The notes: a model not told the origin generated them from the letters alone. A stretch of 64,000 nucleotides of DNA from Gillisella terrae (GCF_004801395.1 NZ_SSOA01000003.1:124001-188000); one strand, 5' to 3'; shown: positions 16,038-25,117, counted from the first letter of the stretch. Numbers and translations: made by a program.

Positions 16038-17050
16038 CGCTCAACTCCCGCCATCTGTTTGACGTGAACGCGGCAGTGCGAGACCGACATGTCACCAGTC
16101 GGACATGGCAGATTGCTGTTCCACACCATCTCAAGTGTCTTGTCAGAGCCATTCAAAAGGACGGAAATCAACCTTGGTCTTGTTTCGACTTTCTGGCCCC
16201 TGATCCAGGTGCTGCAATCCATGATCACCTGTGGCAGGCGGAAGCCGTAGTCTCCGTCCTCGTGCATGCCAAAGATGCGGCCTGTCTCGCCACCCTTGAG
16301 ATCGAATATCTGATCAGCGGGTGCGACCTGATAAAATTGCTCAGAAAAATCCGATGGCAACAGGGGTGCTTCGTATTTCCTCCAATCATCATCATAGGTT
16401 CCAGCATGAGATGCCCTTGGCCGCCATGATGGTTGGATCGCGCCAAAGCCAATCGGTGCGGGTAGGGGACCTGAATCGATGAACCGTTCTGGATTTTCAA
16501 TCAGCGGCAAGTGAACTTCCGTCCCATCGGGAATATCCGGCCATTTCGATGACCAGCCCATACCTATCGGGTTATCTTGATTTGGGTCCGCATCAGGATC
16601 GAGAAAGTCTGGTCCACCAAGGCTATGTCGCCAACTCAAAGGACATGTCTCAAACGCCTCATAGCCGTCTAGGTTTAGTTTTCCGTCCTTCTGACGCAAC
16701 TGCCTTTTGCCGAAAACAACTGCCCGTTTGCTCCGTCCAGCCAAATCGAATCCAACCTCGACCTTATTGACCTTGTGACCGGCAGGAGCACGCGACTCAC
16801 CGGTCAAAAGCACGTCGGTTTTGGGTTTGAAAGCGCATAAGTCACCTTCGGCCAGCAACTCGAGTCCTTCGCCATCTGCATATTCCGGCTTGATCCGAAT
16901 TTCACCTTGATCCTCCAACAAGGCGCTCAACTGGCTTGGAAGAATATGAAACCGTGCACGGATTGCGATAACCCAGTGCTCAAGACCGGCCCGATCTCGA
17001 GCAAAATAGCCGAGCACGGCAAACGGTGTTTTATTGTCAACCTGCCACAT
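16034..17050 (-). CDS. DUF2169 T6SS adaptor protein
   Basis: This 338-residue protein belongs to DUF2169, adaptors needed to load PAAR-like effectors onto VgrG. Visible family traits are the N terminus WQVDNKTPFAVLGYFARD, the motif FKPKTDVLLTGES, and GFGAIQPSWRPRASHAGTYD in the middle. It is co-transcribed with the thiolase-like gene (4 nt overlap) and follows the 83-residue spike-tail-like gene by 9 bp. It is cytoplasmic, with no signal peptide. Confidence 0.88.
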   Translation of the reverse strand: MWQVDNKTPFAVLGYFARDRAGLEHWVIAIRARFHILPSQLSALLEDQGEIRIKPEYADGEGLELLAEGDLCAFKPKTDVLLTGESRAPAGHKVNKVEVGFDLAGRSKRAVVFGKRQLRQKDGKLNLDGYEAFETCPLSWRHSLGGPDFLDPDADPNQDNPIGMGWSSKWPDIPDGTEVHLPLIENPERFIDSGPLPAPIGFGAIQPSWRPRASHAGTYDDDWRKYEAPLLPSDFSEQFYQVAPADQIFDLKGGETGRIFGMHEDGDYGFRLPQVIMDCSTWIRGQKVETRPRLISVLLNGSDKTLEMVWNSNLPCPTGDMSVSHCRVHVKQMAGVER

Positions 17051-17059
17051 GATGGACTG

Positions 17060-17311
17060 TCAATTCAAATCAATGACGGCCGCATCGAGAGCAATGGACC
17101 GCTCCGCCTGCTGAGTGATCGATACACCTTTGACAGAGATGCGGCCGTCCTTGCGCAGTGTGAGAGACGATTTGCCGTTGGTTATTGTGATCGTCCCGGT
17201 ACGTTCGTCAATCTCCAATAGGTCGGCCAATGCCATCAATTTCGACCAGCGATCACTGCTGTCCGATGTATCAGGCAGCAAAAATGCAGACTTATCCTGT
17301 ATTGCATTCAT
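17060..17311 (-). CDS. small VgrG-tail-like beta-helix protein
   Basis: An 83-residue protein whose second half (GTITITNGKSSLTLRKDG, ISVKGVSITQ, ALDAAVIDLN) resembles the C-terminal beta-helical repeats of VgrG spikes such as the one at 20059-22215. The first half is acidic and helical. It is probably a structural or adaptor piece of the effector delivery complex, possibly forming a platform for the PAAR-like protein. It lies first in the DUF2169-thiolase-effector group. A DUF6484-like family is possible, but I am not certain. Confidence 0.6.
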   Translation of the reverse strand: MNAIQDKSAFLLPDTSDSSDRWSKLMALADLLEIDERTGTITITNGKSSLTLRKDGRISVKGVSITQQAERSIALDAAVIDLN

Positions 17312-17349
17312 TGAAGTACTCCTCAGATGCCGACTTCGATTTTATTAAT

Positions 17350-17529
17350 TCACGTTAAATTTTTACAAAAAAGCTTTTTTAAAATATATCGTAAATAAAT
17401 GTAAATAAAAATACTTTCAATTGTAATGAGAAAACTCAAGAAAGATAACAAGTCAGTCATAAAGTAAATATACTGCGGCAGTGAAATTAAAACGAATAAA
17501 ATTATCCAAATCTTTGATTTGTTTTTCAT
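17350..17529 (-). CDS. small two-helix membrane protein, possible immunity factor
   Basis: A 59-residue very hydrophobic protein, with start taken at ATG 17527-17529 (MKNKSKIWIILFVLISL). Two membrane segments (about 6-25 and 30-50) end in a basic tail (RYILKKLFCKNLT). The region is much more AT-rich than its neighbours, typical of recently acquired immunity genes. It has no recognised family. An in-frame ATG six codons upstream is possible. Confidence 0.45.
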   Translation of the reverse strand: MKNKSKIWIILFVLISLPQYIYFMTDLLSFLSFLITIESIFIYIYLRYILKKLFCKNLT

Positions 17530-17724
17530 ATCGCAGAGTGTAAACATTTTCTTCCTAGGATCGAGAGCCGAGCAAAATTCCTCTTGATATTAGGAATATA
17601 TCATATTCTCATATTTCACCGATGGGTCGAATATTTAAAAATGGCCTTGGTTAAGAGGTGCCAGGCTGATGTTTATGGTTTCCCCTGAGAAAGAAGCATC
17701 ATTGTTCTTCGAAAGCTGGATATA

Positions 17725-18285
17725 TCAAGAATCGAAATCCTTCGATCTATCCTTCCAATATTGACTACGTTGCGACTTTGAGTCCTCAAGATTTGCCTCA
17801 TCAGCCTCATCATTAAGACCCTCAATAAGGTTTCTAACTTCCGTCAAAAGAAAATCGCCGAAGCTATCCGCTATTCTATCTTTTCCATGGGATACGCCAT
17901 TCCCAGGTGCCTCCCAAACAGGCGCTTCGCCACGATCGTCTAATTCGCCACAGTCGATGAAATAGAACGGACCATAACCACTCGTTCCAATTCTGACCAT
18001 TGTTCCAGAGATTAGCCCCTCTGCCCTGTCTTTCTCCGTCGCAAAAACAATATTGCTTGCTGTCTTACCTTCCAATCCGGAGTTACCGATGCCAGCAATA
18101 TCAATTGACTCGACCTGCAAAAGCCCCAGCTCAAGAAGCATCATGCGATATGAATTCGGGAGCTGCACGTTTAAGCGCTGTTCCAAACGCATAATGTCCT
18201 CATACGACGGGCGCTTAACCGGAAGAGGGTTCAGTCCGTTTTCTTTCAAAAGCTTGATTGCTTCTCGGTAGGCTTGCTCAGTCAT
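17725..18285 (-). CDS. SUKH (SMI1/KNR4) family immunity protein
   Basis: The 186-residue protein has the SUKH superfamily core: YEDIMRLEQRLNVQLPNSYR and MMLLELGLLQV near residues 24-56, later FYFIDCGELDDRGEAPVWE and SFGDFLLTEVRNLI. SUKH proteins are common immunity factors for polymorphic nuclease toxins. It begins 3 bp after the LHH nuclease toxin gene, so the two form a toxin-immunity pair. Binding to that toxin is inferred from adjacency. Confidence 0.85.
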   Translation of the reverse strand: MTEQAYREAIKLLKENGLNPLPVKRPSYEDIMRLEQRLNVQLPNSYRMMLLELGLLQVESIDIAGIGNSGLEGKTASNIVFATEKDRAEGLISGTMVRIGTSGYGPFYFIDCGELDDRGEAPVWEAPGNGVSHGKDRIADSFGDFLLTEVRNLIEGLNDEADEANLEDSKSQRSQYWKDRSKDFDS

Positions 18286-18288
18286 GGT

Positions 18289-19662
18289 TCATTCCTTAGA
18301 TGAATTAGCAACGAAATCGTTCGAGCGGGTTTTCCAATATCTTCGTCGGTAATTATCGTATCTCTTCGCATTTTCTGGATTTGTTTTCCGCCAACTAACG
18401 TAATCAGGATCACCTTTCCTGTAAATGTGGATTGTATCATAATTGGTGGAATGAAATGTCTTCTCTACTTCTGCAAGAGGGGCCATGCCATTATTAAGCG
18501 GCAAGCCTTCCTCTTGTATCATATGATGAAGTTCTACAGCTTCGCCGTCAGGTCCAATAGGCGGCCGGCCAGCACGCATTCTCTCAAGGTTTGATAAACC
18601 AGTATCAGGATCAATAAAGTCGGGATCGATTAAATCGTCTCGCTGATACACTCTCCGGCCATTTACTTCTCGGGGCTTCCACCGTTTCGCATCTCCGGTC
18701 CGCTTTGAAGCAGGTGAATCAGACTGCCCTTCCGCAGCTTTTGGCTTTTCAACGGGCTTAACAGGTAGTTCAGCACGCCTACCCACATCAGAACGTTCAG
18801 TGCCAACGCCCAATTTTTCTTCGTCAAAGACCTCTTTGATAATCCTTTTATTTATTTGAGAATCCGCTATCTCCTGGGTGAAGAGCACACCAGCTCTTTC
18901 TGCTGTTCGCTCGCCCGCACGTGCCAAACCTTTGACAACGACGCGAGTTACGGTTGCACTCACACGCTCCCCAACTATCCGCAATCCGGACAGCGCTAGT
19001 GCCGCTGCACCCTCTGTAACGACTGAAAGTGCTACTGTTATTCCAATTTCGGCAGCAAGAAAGGCAGCATCAATTTGTGTCTTTCGGATCGCGTAGAGCA
19101 ATCCTTTTTCGTCGACATCTTTCCAGAAATCGTCCCAAGCTTTCGTCAAATCATTCCACAGAGAAGAGACAAAGTCTCTTATCATCTGACTCACTGCTTG
19201 ATTGGCTTGATGGTTTGCTCTACCAGCATCCTCTATCGATTTTCGAGCTCCGTCCAGACCAAACCACTTGGAAAGCAACCATGCGGTCGCCATACCACTG
19301 CTATCAGCGCCATACGCACTTTCAAAATAGATGGAATTGGTGGAATCATCTACCTTAATACTTTCAAGGTATTTGTTAATTGCGCGCGTAAGCGCTTCTC
19401 GGGCATTTCGCTGTTCTTCCGCGGATCCAATTGCTCCAGCAAGAAGCCCCAGCATATGTAGTGTAGCGGCATAGCCCATCAGCTTTTGATAGACATGTTC
19501 TCCCAAATCAGTCTCCACGTTAAGTAAAAACTGTTCTAGAGGAATATCCATGTTCTTTGCGCCTCGAACCAAAGCGTTGGCACGCTGCGCGAGGCTACCC
19601 GGACCACCGCTCTTATCCGCCTGCTCGTAAAATATCTGCGGAAATCCAGAAATACGCATCAT
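18289..19662 (-). CDS. T6SS effector with C-terminal LHH (HNH/Endo VII) nuclease domain
   Basis: A 457-residue protein. The N-terminal 300 residues are helical, with an alanine-rich hydrophobic stretch near 205-235 (AAFLAAEIGITVALSVVTEG). They are linked by a Lys/Pro/Ser-rich segment to a toxin domain: VNGRRVYQRDDLIDPDFIDP, RMRAGRPPIGPDGEAVELHH near 360-380, and a C-terminal His/Tyr/Lys-rich part. The ELHH motif followed by MIQEEGLPL is the signature of the LHH family of HNH/Endonuclease VII nucleases, expected to cut DNA. It overlaps the upstream adaptor by 4 nt and is followed by its SUKH immunity gene. Confidence 0.85.
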   Translation of the reverse strand: MMRISGFPQIFYEQADKSGGPGSLAQRANALVRGAKNMDIPLEQFLLNVETDLGEHVYQKLMGYAATLHMLGLLAGAIGSAEEQRNAREALTRAINKYLESIKVDDSTNSIYFESAYGADSSGMATAWLLSKWFGLDGARKSIEDAGRANHQANQAVSQMIRDFVSSLWNDLTKAWDDFWKDVDEKGLLYAIRKTQIDAAFLAAEIGITVALSVVTEGAAALALSGLRIVGERVSATVTRVVVKGLARAGERTAERAGVLFTQEIADSQINKRIIKEVFDEEKLGVGTERSDVGRRAELPVKPVEKPKAAEGQSDSPASKRTGDAKRWKPREVNGRRVYQRDDLIDPDFIDPDTGLSNLERMRAGRPPIGPDGEAVELHHMIQEEGLPLNNGMAPLAEVEKTFHSTNYDTIHIYRKGDPDYVSWRKTNPENAKRYDNYRRRYWKTRSNDFVANSSKE

Positions 19663-20048
19663 CCGCCCATAAATTCACCTTCACGGCGACCCTCAAATTT
19701 ATAATTTACTGTAAAGAAATGCTCTAGGGATTTGGTATGGTAATTGTTTAAATCGTCAATATTCTCAACAACCGGCCCCATAAATCCTCGCCCGAGACCG
19801 TTCAACTTAATTGCGCGGGCGATAACTGCGAGGAATTTTTTTTGTGCATCGTCAGTCACAATATCGCGAGTAACCTGAAGTAACCGAACTAGAGGTAATC
19901 GCTGTGAAACGGGTGCAGCTTCTACGGCGCTGCGCTCGCATTCTGCAAGCGCGCCAACTTCTTTCCAGAAGGCGCTGTGAACCTCATCACGGACCGATCT
20001 CCGTTCAAGAGATTTATTAATCCAGTCATCCTCGCAAATTTGCGTCAT
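19659..20048 (-). CDS. small adaptor-like protein between VgrG and toxin
   Basis: A 129-residue mostly helical protein (WINKSLERRSVRDEVHSAFW, SQRLPLVRLLQVTRDIVTDD). It lies 10 bp downstream of vgrG and overlaps the LHH toxin start by 4 nt. I recognise no family. Its location is that of a chaperone or adaptor that loads the following effector onto VgrG; this is inference from gene order only. Confidence 0.6.
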   Translation of the reverse strand: MTQICEDDWINKSLERRSVRDEVHSAFWKEVGALAECERSAVEAAPVSQRLPLVRLLQVTRDIVTDDAQKKFLAVIARAIKLNGLGRGFMGPVVENIDDLNNYHTKSLEHFFTVNYKFEGRREGEFMGG

Positions 20049-20058
20049 TCGGGGCCTT

Positions 20059-22215
20059 TCAATTTTGGTCGATACGTTTTGCTTTAAGGTGGATCGACTC
20101 CTCGGCCTCCAACGTGATCTTGACGCCAGAAATGTGTACTACGCCATTTTCAGACATCAAAATTTTAGATTTTCCAACACGGACTTCATATAACTTGCCG
20201 ACGACCGTTGACTTATTATGACCGACTTCCTCATAAGCGCCGATACCAATCGACTGGTTATGTACGCCGCCGACAACGAGTTGATAACCGCCTCCCACAG
20301 TGGTAGCTTTACCCGCACCCACCACTTCAGTCGAAGACACCATCACAGTTTCCGCCTTGTTTTTGGCAACACCCACTATCATATTGCCTTCTCCCATCGT
20401 CGCTTCTGACAAAAAGCCTAGCTTATCCGTGAAAGATCCAAGTTTAGTAGTGAGGACATCTCCAACGGCGCTTTTTAGTACTCCCATTGCTGCCGTCACA
20501 CCTTTTTGCAGTATATTGGGTCCAACCATCAGCGTCATATTTCCACCAATGACCTCATGATGGTTGTTTCCCACTTCGATCATTTTATTATGACCAATGG
20601 ATTCAGCCTGGTTGTTATCGATCCTTTTGGAGTGGGAGTTTTCAACGTGAATGCGATGATCTCGCTGCGCATGCAAATAAATTTCTTCCGAGCCTTTTTC
20701 GTCTTCGAAGGACAACTCGTTAAAACCTTTTCCTTTATGCGTATTTGTCCGAAATACACTCTTCGTCTTGTTCGCTGGCAGACTATACGGGGCCGGATTC
20801 TTCGGATTGGGCACCACGCCCGTTACCAACGGCCGATCCGGATCGCCGTCGACGAAGGCGACCATCACTTCCATGCCGATGCGCGGGATGATCTGGCCAC
20901 CCCATTGTCCACCCGCCCAGTTTTGCGCCACCCGCACCCAGCAGGTGTCGGAACCATCCTTCTTGGCGCGCCGGTCCCATGGATACCAGACCTTGATGCG
21001 GCCATACTGATCCGTGTGGATTTCCTCACCTTCGGGTCCGGCAACGATCGCCACCTGCGCACCCTCAATACGCGGACGTTTGGTGTTGCGATGCGGGGTC
21101 AGCGGCACGCGTGAAGGAATAGCCTCAAACTCGTTGCGATACTCCGGCTCGTTCTCCGTCGTCTCATAGGAACGGTCCACTGCCCAGTGGGTGATGCGGG
21201 TAATCACATGCTCTTCGTATTGATGTTCCGGATGCGGTTCCTCATAAGGCGTAAAGCGCCGGCCTGCTTCAAGGAAGCGTACATTTGACTTGCCCGTCAC
21301 TCGCTCATGATCGGCCTCCGCTGCCTGCATGCGGAAGGTCTCGGCCTGCTCGGCTTCCTTTACATCGCTGATGCGGGCTGGATATTCGTAAAGCTCACGT
21401 TGTTTTGCACCCGGCATCTGGATAAGCGACGGCGTTACATTCAAAGGTACGGTGCTGGGAGTTTCGAAATTCCAGTCGGCCCCGGCGCGCTGGCCGGGGA
21501 TGAAGGCAAGCTGCCGCATCCAATCGTTGATGTGATTGCGATCGGAAGATCCTTGCGCTAATCTCACTTTTTCGACACCTTCCGCCGACGCCGAAGGCTG
21601 GCTCCAGGCGATTTTATGATCGCTGACTTTGATGCGGTGGACGCCCACTTCATGTTCGAACCAGTAAAACAACCCATCCTCTTCAAACCGGCGCAGCAAA
21701 TAATCGAGATCTGTCTCATTCCATTGAACGCTGTACTCGCGCTCAGGCGGTTTCTTGTGCATTGGCGCGTAAGATGCAGCGGGAAGACCATGTTCCGACA
21801 GCAACGTTTCCAAGACCTGCATGGAGGTCACGTTCTGCCAGATGCGACAATCTGAGCGCCTAGACAGTAGCCACAACTGCGGACGGATGGTCAGCGTGTA
21901 AGACCGCAAGCCGCGGGTTACCGGCGGCCCCTCGGATAGATTGGTCACCAGCCCATTGAACGGCCGGCGCACGCCGTCCTCATCGAACTCGCCCTGGCGG
22001 ATCTCCAGGGATACGTCGACCAGCTTGCCGATCAGTTCCTCTGCCTTGATTGCCTCGCGCTTGGCGCGGACCGACAGCGTGATGTCGAACAGACGATTTA
22101 CGCCTTCTTCGACCGTCAACCGCTCTGGCAGAAGTTGATCATCACCCAACGGCGACGATACATTCAAAACTCGGCTTGCTTGAATAAAATCCACGGTTGA
22201 GAATTCGTCATCCAT
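20059..22215 (-). CDS. vgrG: VgrG spike protein of a type VI secretion system
   Basis: VgrG forms the trimeric spike that carries effectors through the T6SS tube. The 718-residue protein has an N-terminal gp27-like part (SRVLNVSSPLGDDQLLPERL, FEEDGLFYWFEHEVGVHRIK). The OB-fold gp5-like domain contains YGRIKVWYPWDRRAKKDGS, CWVRVAQNWAGGQWGG and VMVAFVDGDPDRPLVTG. A C-terminal beta-helix of VxVG-type repeats ends KITLEAEESIHLKAKRIDQN. It heads the minus-strand effector cluster. No structural T6SS genes are in the window, so it depends on an apparatus encoded elsewhere. Confidence 0.95.
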   Translation of the reverse strand: MDDEFSTVDFIQASRVLNVSSPLGDDQLLPERLTVEEGVNRLFDITLSVRAKREAIKAEELIGKLVDVSLEIRQGEFDEDGVRRPFNGLVTNLSEGPPVTRGLRSYTLTIRPQLWLLSRRSDCRIWQNVTSMQVLETLLSEHGLPAASYAPMHKKPPEREYSVQWNETDLDYLLRRFEEDGLFYWFEHEVGVHRIKVSDHKIAWSQPSASAEGVEKVRLAQGSSDRNHINDWMRQLAFIPGQRAGADWNFETPSTVPLNVTPSLIQMPGAKQRELYEYPARISDVKEAEQAETFRMQAAEADHERVTGKSNVRFLEAGRRFTPYEEPHPEHQYEEHVITRITHWAVDRSYETTENEPEYRNEFEAIPSRVPLTPHRNTKRPRIEGAQVAIVAGPEGEEIHTDQYGRIKVWYPWDRRAKKDGSDTCWVRVAQNWAGGQWGGQIIPRIGMEVMVAFVDGDPDRPLVTGVVPNPKNPAPYSLPANKTKSVFRTNTHKGKGFNELSFEDEKGSEEIYLHAQRDHRIHVENSHSKRIDNNQAESIGHNKMIEVGNNHHEVIGGNMTLMVGPNILQKGVTAAMGVLKSAVGDVLTTKLGSFTDKLGFLSEATMGEGNMIVGVAKNKAETVMVSSTEVVGAGKATTVGGGYQLVVGGVHNQSIGIGAYEEVGHNKSTVVGKLYEVRVGKSKILMSENGVVHISGVKITLEAEESIHLKAKRIDQN

Positions 22216-22382
22216 AGACAGGTCCCCAAAATATCGTTTTTAAAAATTAAAAGACCGTATCGGTGGTCACTGAATGCGCGGTTCGATCACTCTAATAACA
22301 GAAAACTAGGTCACATTCCCAAAAGGTCAAGGTCTGGATTGTTTTTTTTAAGGGGATGGATCTGGCTTGCGGTAAAGCATGC

Positions 22383-22494
22383 TTTGACCTGCGATCTTTG
22401 CTTCGGCAATCTGTTTCCGATTGGTCAGCGTTCGGATTCCTTTTTTTCTCGCGCACGCTGCAGTGGATCGACGCTCGCGCGAACCGGAATTGTT
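22383..22494 (-). pseudogene. decayed DUF6641 gene fragment
   Basis: The minus-strand reading TIPVRASVDPLQRAREKK, then in another frame KQIAEAKIAGQ, matches the N-terminal half of the DUF6641 protein at 36882-37328 (VPVRATVDPVQRAREKM, KQMAEAKIAGQ). It has a frameshift and stop and is cut off by the IS copy at 22501. It shows that an element related to the one at 25071-38956 was once present here. Confidence 0.65.
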
Positions 22495-22563
22495 GAGGTG
22501 TGGCCTGCTGCCGGTTTTGTGGACACTGAGTTAAGGTGTTCTGCATGAAACCGGAGAGCATGA

Positions 22564-23750
22564 ATGCAACGACGATAGTTCAGTCGGAAATACAAAATTG
22601 AGGCTTTGAAACTGGTCAAGGAACGCGGTGTCAGCGTGGCGCAGGCGGCCCGCGATCTTGATGTTCATGAGACGATGCTTCGAAAATGGGTGCGCGAATT
22701 CGGCGCAGATCCAGCTCAATCATTTACTGGTAACGGTCAGATGAAGCCAGAGCAGCTTGAGATCGAGCGTCTGCGGCGCGAGGTAAAGCAAGCTGAAGGC
22801 GGAGCGTGACATCTTAAATTGAAGCCGGAAGAGCAATCGATCCAATGAATCGATTGCCCGGCGGAACGCCGCAGCCTACTTTGCCAAGGACGTGATATGA
22901 CCCGAAGGGCCGCGCAAAGCAGCGAATTTCGCGTTCATTGCAAAGCACCGTTCGATCTGGCCATGAAACTAGAATTGCGGCATGGCTCTGCGAAGCGCTG
23001 AATGTCTCACGTTCGGGCTTCCATGCCTGGCTTGATCGCTCGCCGAGTGATCATGCCCGCTATGATGAAGTCCTGCTCGACACGATCGGGCAGAGCTTCC
23101 GTTCCAGCGATCGAACCTATGGTGCGCGCCGTGTCTGGCATGATGTGCTGGCGGAAGGGCTATCCTGCGGGCTTCATCGCATTGAACGGCTGATGTGCCA
23201 AAATGTTCTGAGGGCGCGTCCCAGGCGGCGTGGCCTGCCGAAAGATGCGGGCGAGCGTTCGGTGATCGGACCGAATGTGCCCGATCATCAGTTCTATGCC
23301 GAGCGACCCAACCAGAAATGGGTCGCAGACTTCACCTACATCTGGACGGCGGAAGGGTGGCTTTATGTGGTCGCCGTGATCGACTTATTCTCCCGCCGCG
23401 TTGTTGGCTGGTCAATGAATGTCAGCATGACGGCCCAACCGGTTACCGATGCGCTCATCATGGCCATCTGGCGCAGAGGAAGCCGGAAGCGCTTCTGCAT
23501 CATTCGGATCAGGGGAGCCAATACACGAGCGAACAGTTCCAGCGCCTTATGACCGATCATGGAATCACCTGTTCAATGAGCCGCTCCGGGAATGTGTGGG
23601 ACAATGCTGCGATGGAGAGCTTCTTCTCATCGCTCAAAACGGAAAGGACGGCGCGGAAGGTCTATCGGACGCGGAATGATGCTAGGGCGGATGTGTTCGA
23701 TTACATCGAGCGCTTCTATAATCCGAAATGACGGCATTCGACACTGGGCT
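22564..23750 (+). pseudogene. IS3-family orfA-orfB remnants
   Basis: orfA should begin at ATG 22564 but has TAG at codon 5; the rest (LVKERGVSVAQAARDLD, HETMLRKWVREFG) is recognisable. It then runs into the extra segment near 22829-22875. orfB is read from about 22938 (IAAWLCEALNVSRSGFHAWL, KWVADFTYIWT), with the same frameshift as the left copy near 23485, then LLHHSDQGSQYTSEQF to ERFYNPK. It is cut by the IS630 insertion at 23751. It cannot make an active transposase. Confidence 0.85.
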
Positions 23751-23751
23751 A

Positions 23752-24799
23752 GAGCATCGTTCACAAAACGTGAATCATTAGATGTTTGATTTCGATTGCT
23801 TTCATGATTCTCTTTTGAGTGTAGGTGTTCATGGGCAAATCACATTCACTGGATATTCGCGAGCGTGTTGTGGCCATGGTTGAGGCTGGCCATTCCTGCC
23901 GTGCGGCAGCGCGCTGTTTCGCCATTGGCGACAGCACGGCCATCCGCATCATGCAACGCTGCCGTCAAACGGGGGCAATATTACCGCCCCGTCAGGGTCG
24001 TCCATCTTGTAGCGGCAAGCTTTCGTCATATCGGTCCTTTCTGATTGCTTAAGTCGAGGCTAAACCTGATATCACCGTGCCTGAATTGGCTGACAAGCTT
24101 GAGGAGATACATGGTGTTCGTGTGCTGCCCTCGTCCTTGTCACGGGTTCTGGTGGCAGAAGGGTTCCCATATAAAAAGCCCTTATGGCATCGGAACGCGC
24201 ACGCGCAACGGTACGTCTGGACCGTGATATCTGGATCACGAAGCGCCGGCCACGCATGCAACTCGAGCCGCATCGCCTTGTCTTTATTGACGAAACATCC
24301 GTGACCACGAAGATGGTGCGCCTTCGCGGTCGTTGCCCACGCAGAGAACGATTGTGCATGGACGCACCGTTTGGACATTGGGGAACGCAGACCTTTATCG
24401 CAGGGCTTCGATGCTTCGGATTGACCGCGCCATGGATACTCAGCAACCCCATGAACCTTGCTGCCTTCGACTGTTATGTTGAAACCCAGCTCGCTCCCAC
24501 CCTGTCACGCGGCGATGTCGTCATCCTTGACAATCTGGCCGCCCACAAAAGCAAAAGAGCTGCCGAAATCCTTCAGGATCACGGCGCATGGTTTCTCTTC
24601 CTGCCGCCCTACAGCCCTGACCTGAATCCCATCGAGATTGCATTCACTAAGATCAAGGCGCATCTCAGGGCCGCTGCAGCCATAACTTTCGACGCACTCT
24701 CAAATACACTTGGATCAATCTGCAATCTCTTCAACAGGAACGAATGCTTCAACTTCTTCAAGGCCGCAGGATATGCGTCATATTAATCGCACGACGCTC
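23752..24799 (+). mobile_element. IS630-family insertion sequence
   Basis: About 1048 bp inserted into the end of the IS3 orfB at a TA dinucleotide (TA at 23750-23751 and 24800-24801), the target-site duplication typical of IS630/Tc1. The ends are imperfect inverted repeats: GAGCATCGTTCACAA on the left, and GAGCGTCGTGCGATT when the right end is reversed. Removing it restores the IS3 reading CTGGGCTATCTCAGCCCG found at the left copy. Confidence 0.87.
23831..24786 (+). pseudogene. IS630-family transposase, interrupted
   Basis: The frame starts MGKSHSLDIRERVVAMVEAG with an HTH (CRAAARCFAIGDSTAIRIMQ). A TAA stop occurs near 24050, after which the same frame continues PELADKLEEIHGVRVLPSSL. A shift at the AAAAAG run near 24176 moves to the frame LVFIDETSVTTKMVRLRG, VILDNLAAHKSKRA and YSPDLNPIEIAFTKIK, which carries the DDE catalytic triad. 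Some IS630 members use frameshifting, but the extra stop makes this copy probably inactive. Confidence 0.82.
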
Positions 24800-24875
24800 T
24801 ATCTCAGCCCGATGGCATTTGAAAACAAGGTATAAGCTTAACCCAGTGTCCGAAAAACCGGTAGCAGGCCAGCAC

Positions 24876-25002
24876 TGGTGCTGGGTCATACTACAGAGGC
24901 AATGGCGAAACACTATTCACGACGCGCGCAACGTCAGTGGTGGCTCATTTCGAGGCAGAACTGAACAAACGAAAAACGAAAGTTGTCAAACCCGAAGTTT
25001 GA
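24876..25002 (+). pseudogene. C-terminal fragment of the P4-type integrase
   Basis: LGHTTEAMAKHYSRRAQRQ in one frame, followed after a one-base shift by VAHFEAELNKRKTKVVKPEV and TGA at 25000-25002, is the end of a tyrosine integrase with the catalytic His and Tyr (LGH, KHYS). It starts only a few bases after the right IS3 end (24871) and ends about 70 bp before the tRNA-Phe fragment at 25071. It is probably the distal end of the gene whose N terminus lies at 9508-9856. Confidence 0.82.
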
Positions 25003-25070
25003 AAGTGTCAAAATCGCCAATTCATGGAATTATTCAAATATGGAAAAACACAACTCTAACAATGAGATAG

Positions 25071-25117
25071 AATGGTGCCCGGAGGCGGATTTGAACCACC
25101 GACACGCGGATTTTCAA
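25071..25117. repeat. attachment-site copy 2 (3' 47 bp of tRNA-Phe)
   Basis: Identical over 47 bp to 7863-7909 and to 38956-39002 within the functional tRNA-Phe gene. It marks the junction between the T6SS-carrying element and the PARIS-carrying element. The sequence diverges immediately after TTTTCAA in all three copies. Confidence 0.94.

Larger units (their letters stand above)
22501..24871 (+). mobile_element. IS3-family insertion sequence, right copy, itself interrupted by an IS630 element
   Basis: This copy of the IS at 9857-11137 is in the opposite orientation, with ends TGGCCTGCTGCCGGTTTT at 22501 and its inverted counterpart ending at 24871. It differs from the left copy by a stop in orfA, an extra hairpin-forming segment of about 50 bp at 22829-22875, and insertion of an IS630 element at 23752-24799. 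Together the two copies bracket the T6SS cluster like a composite transposon. The flanks (GTG and GCA) give no target duplication. Confidence 0.88.

Noticed and set aside
11090-22215. A complete T6SS apparatus
   Set aside because: Only the VgrG spike, adaptors, effectors and immunity genes are present; no tss sheath, tube, baseplate or membrane-complex genes are in the window.
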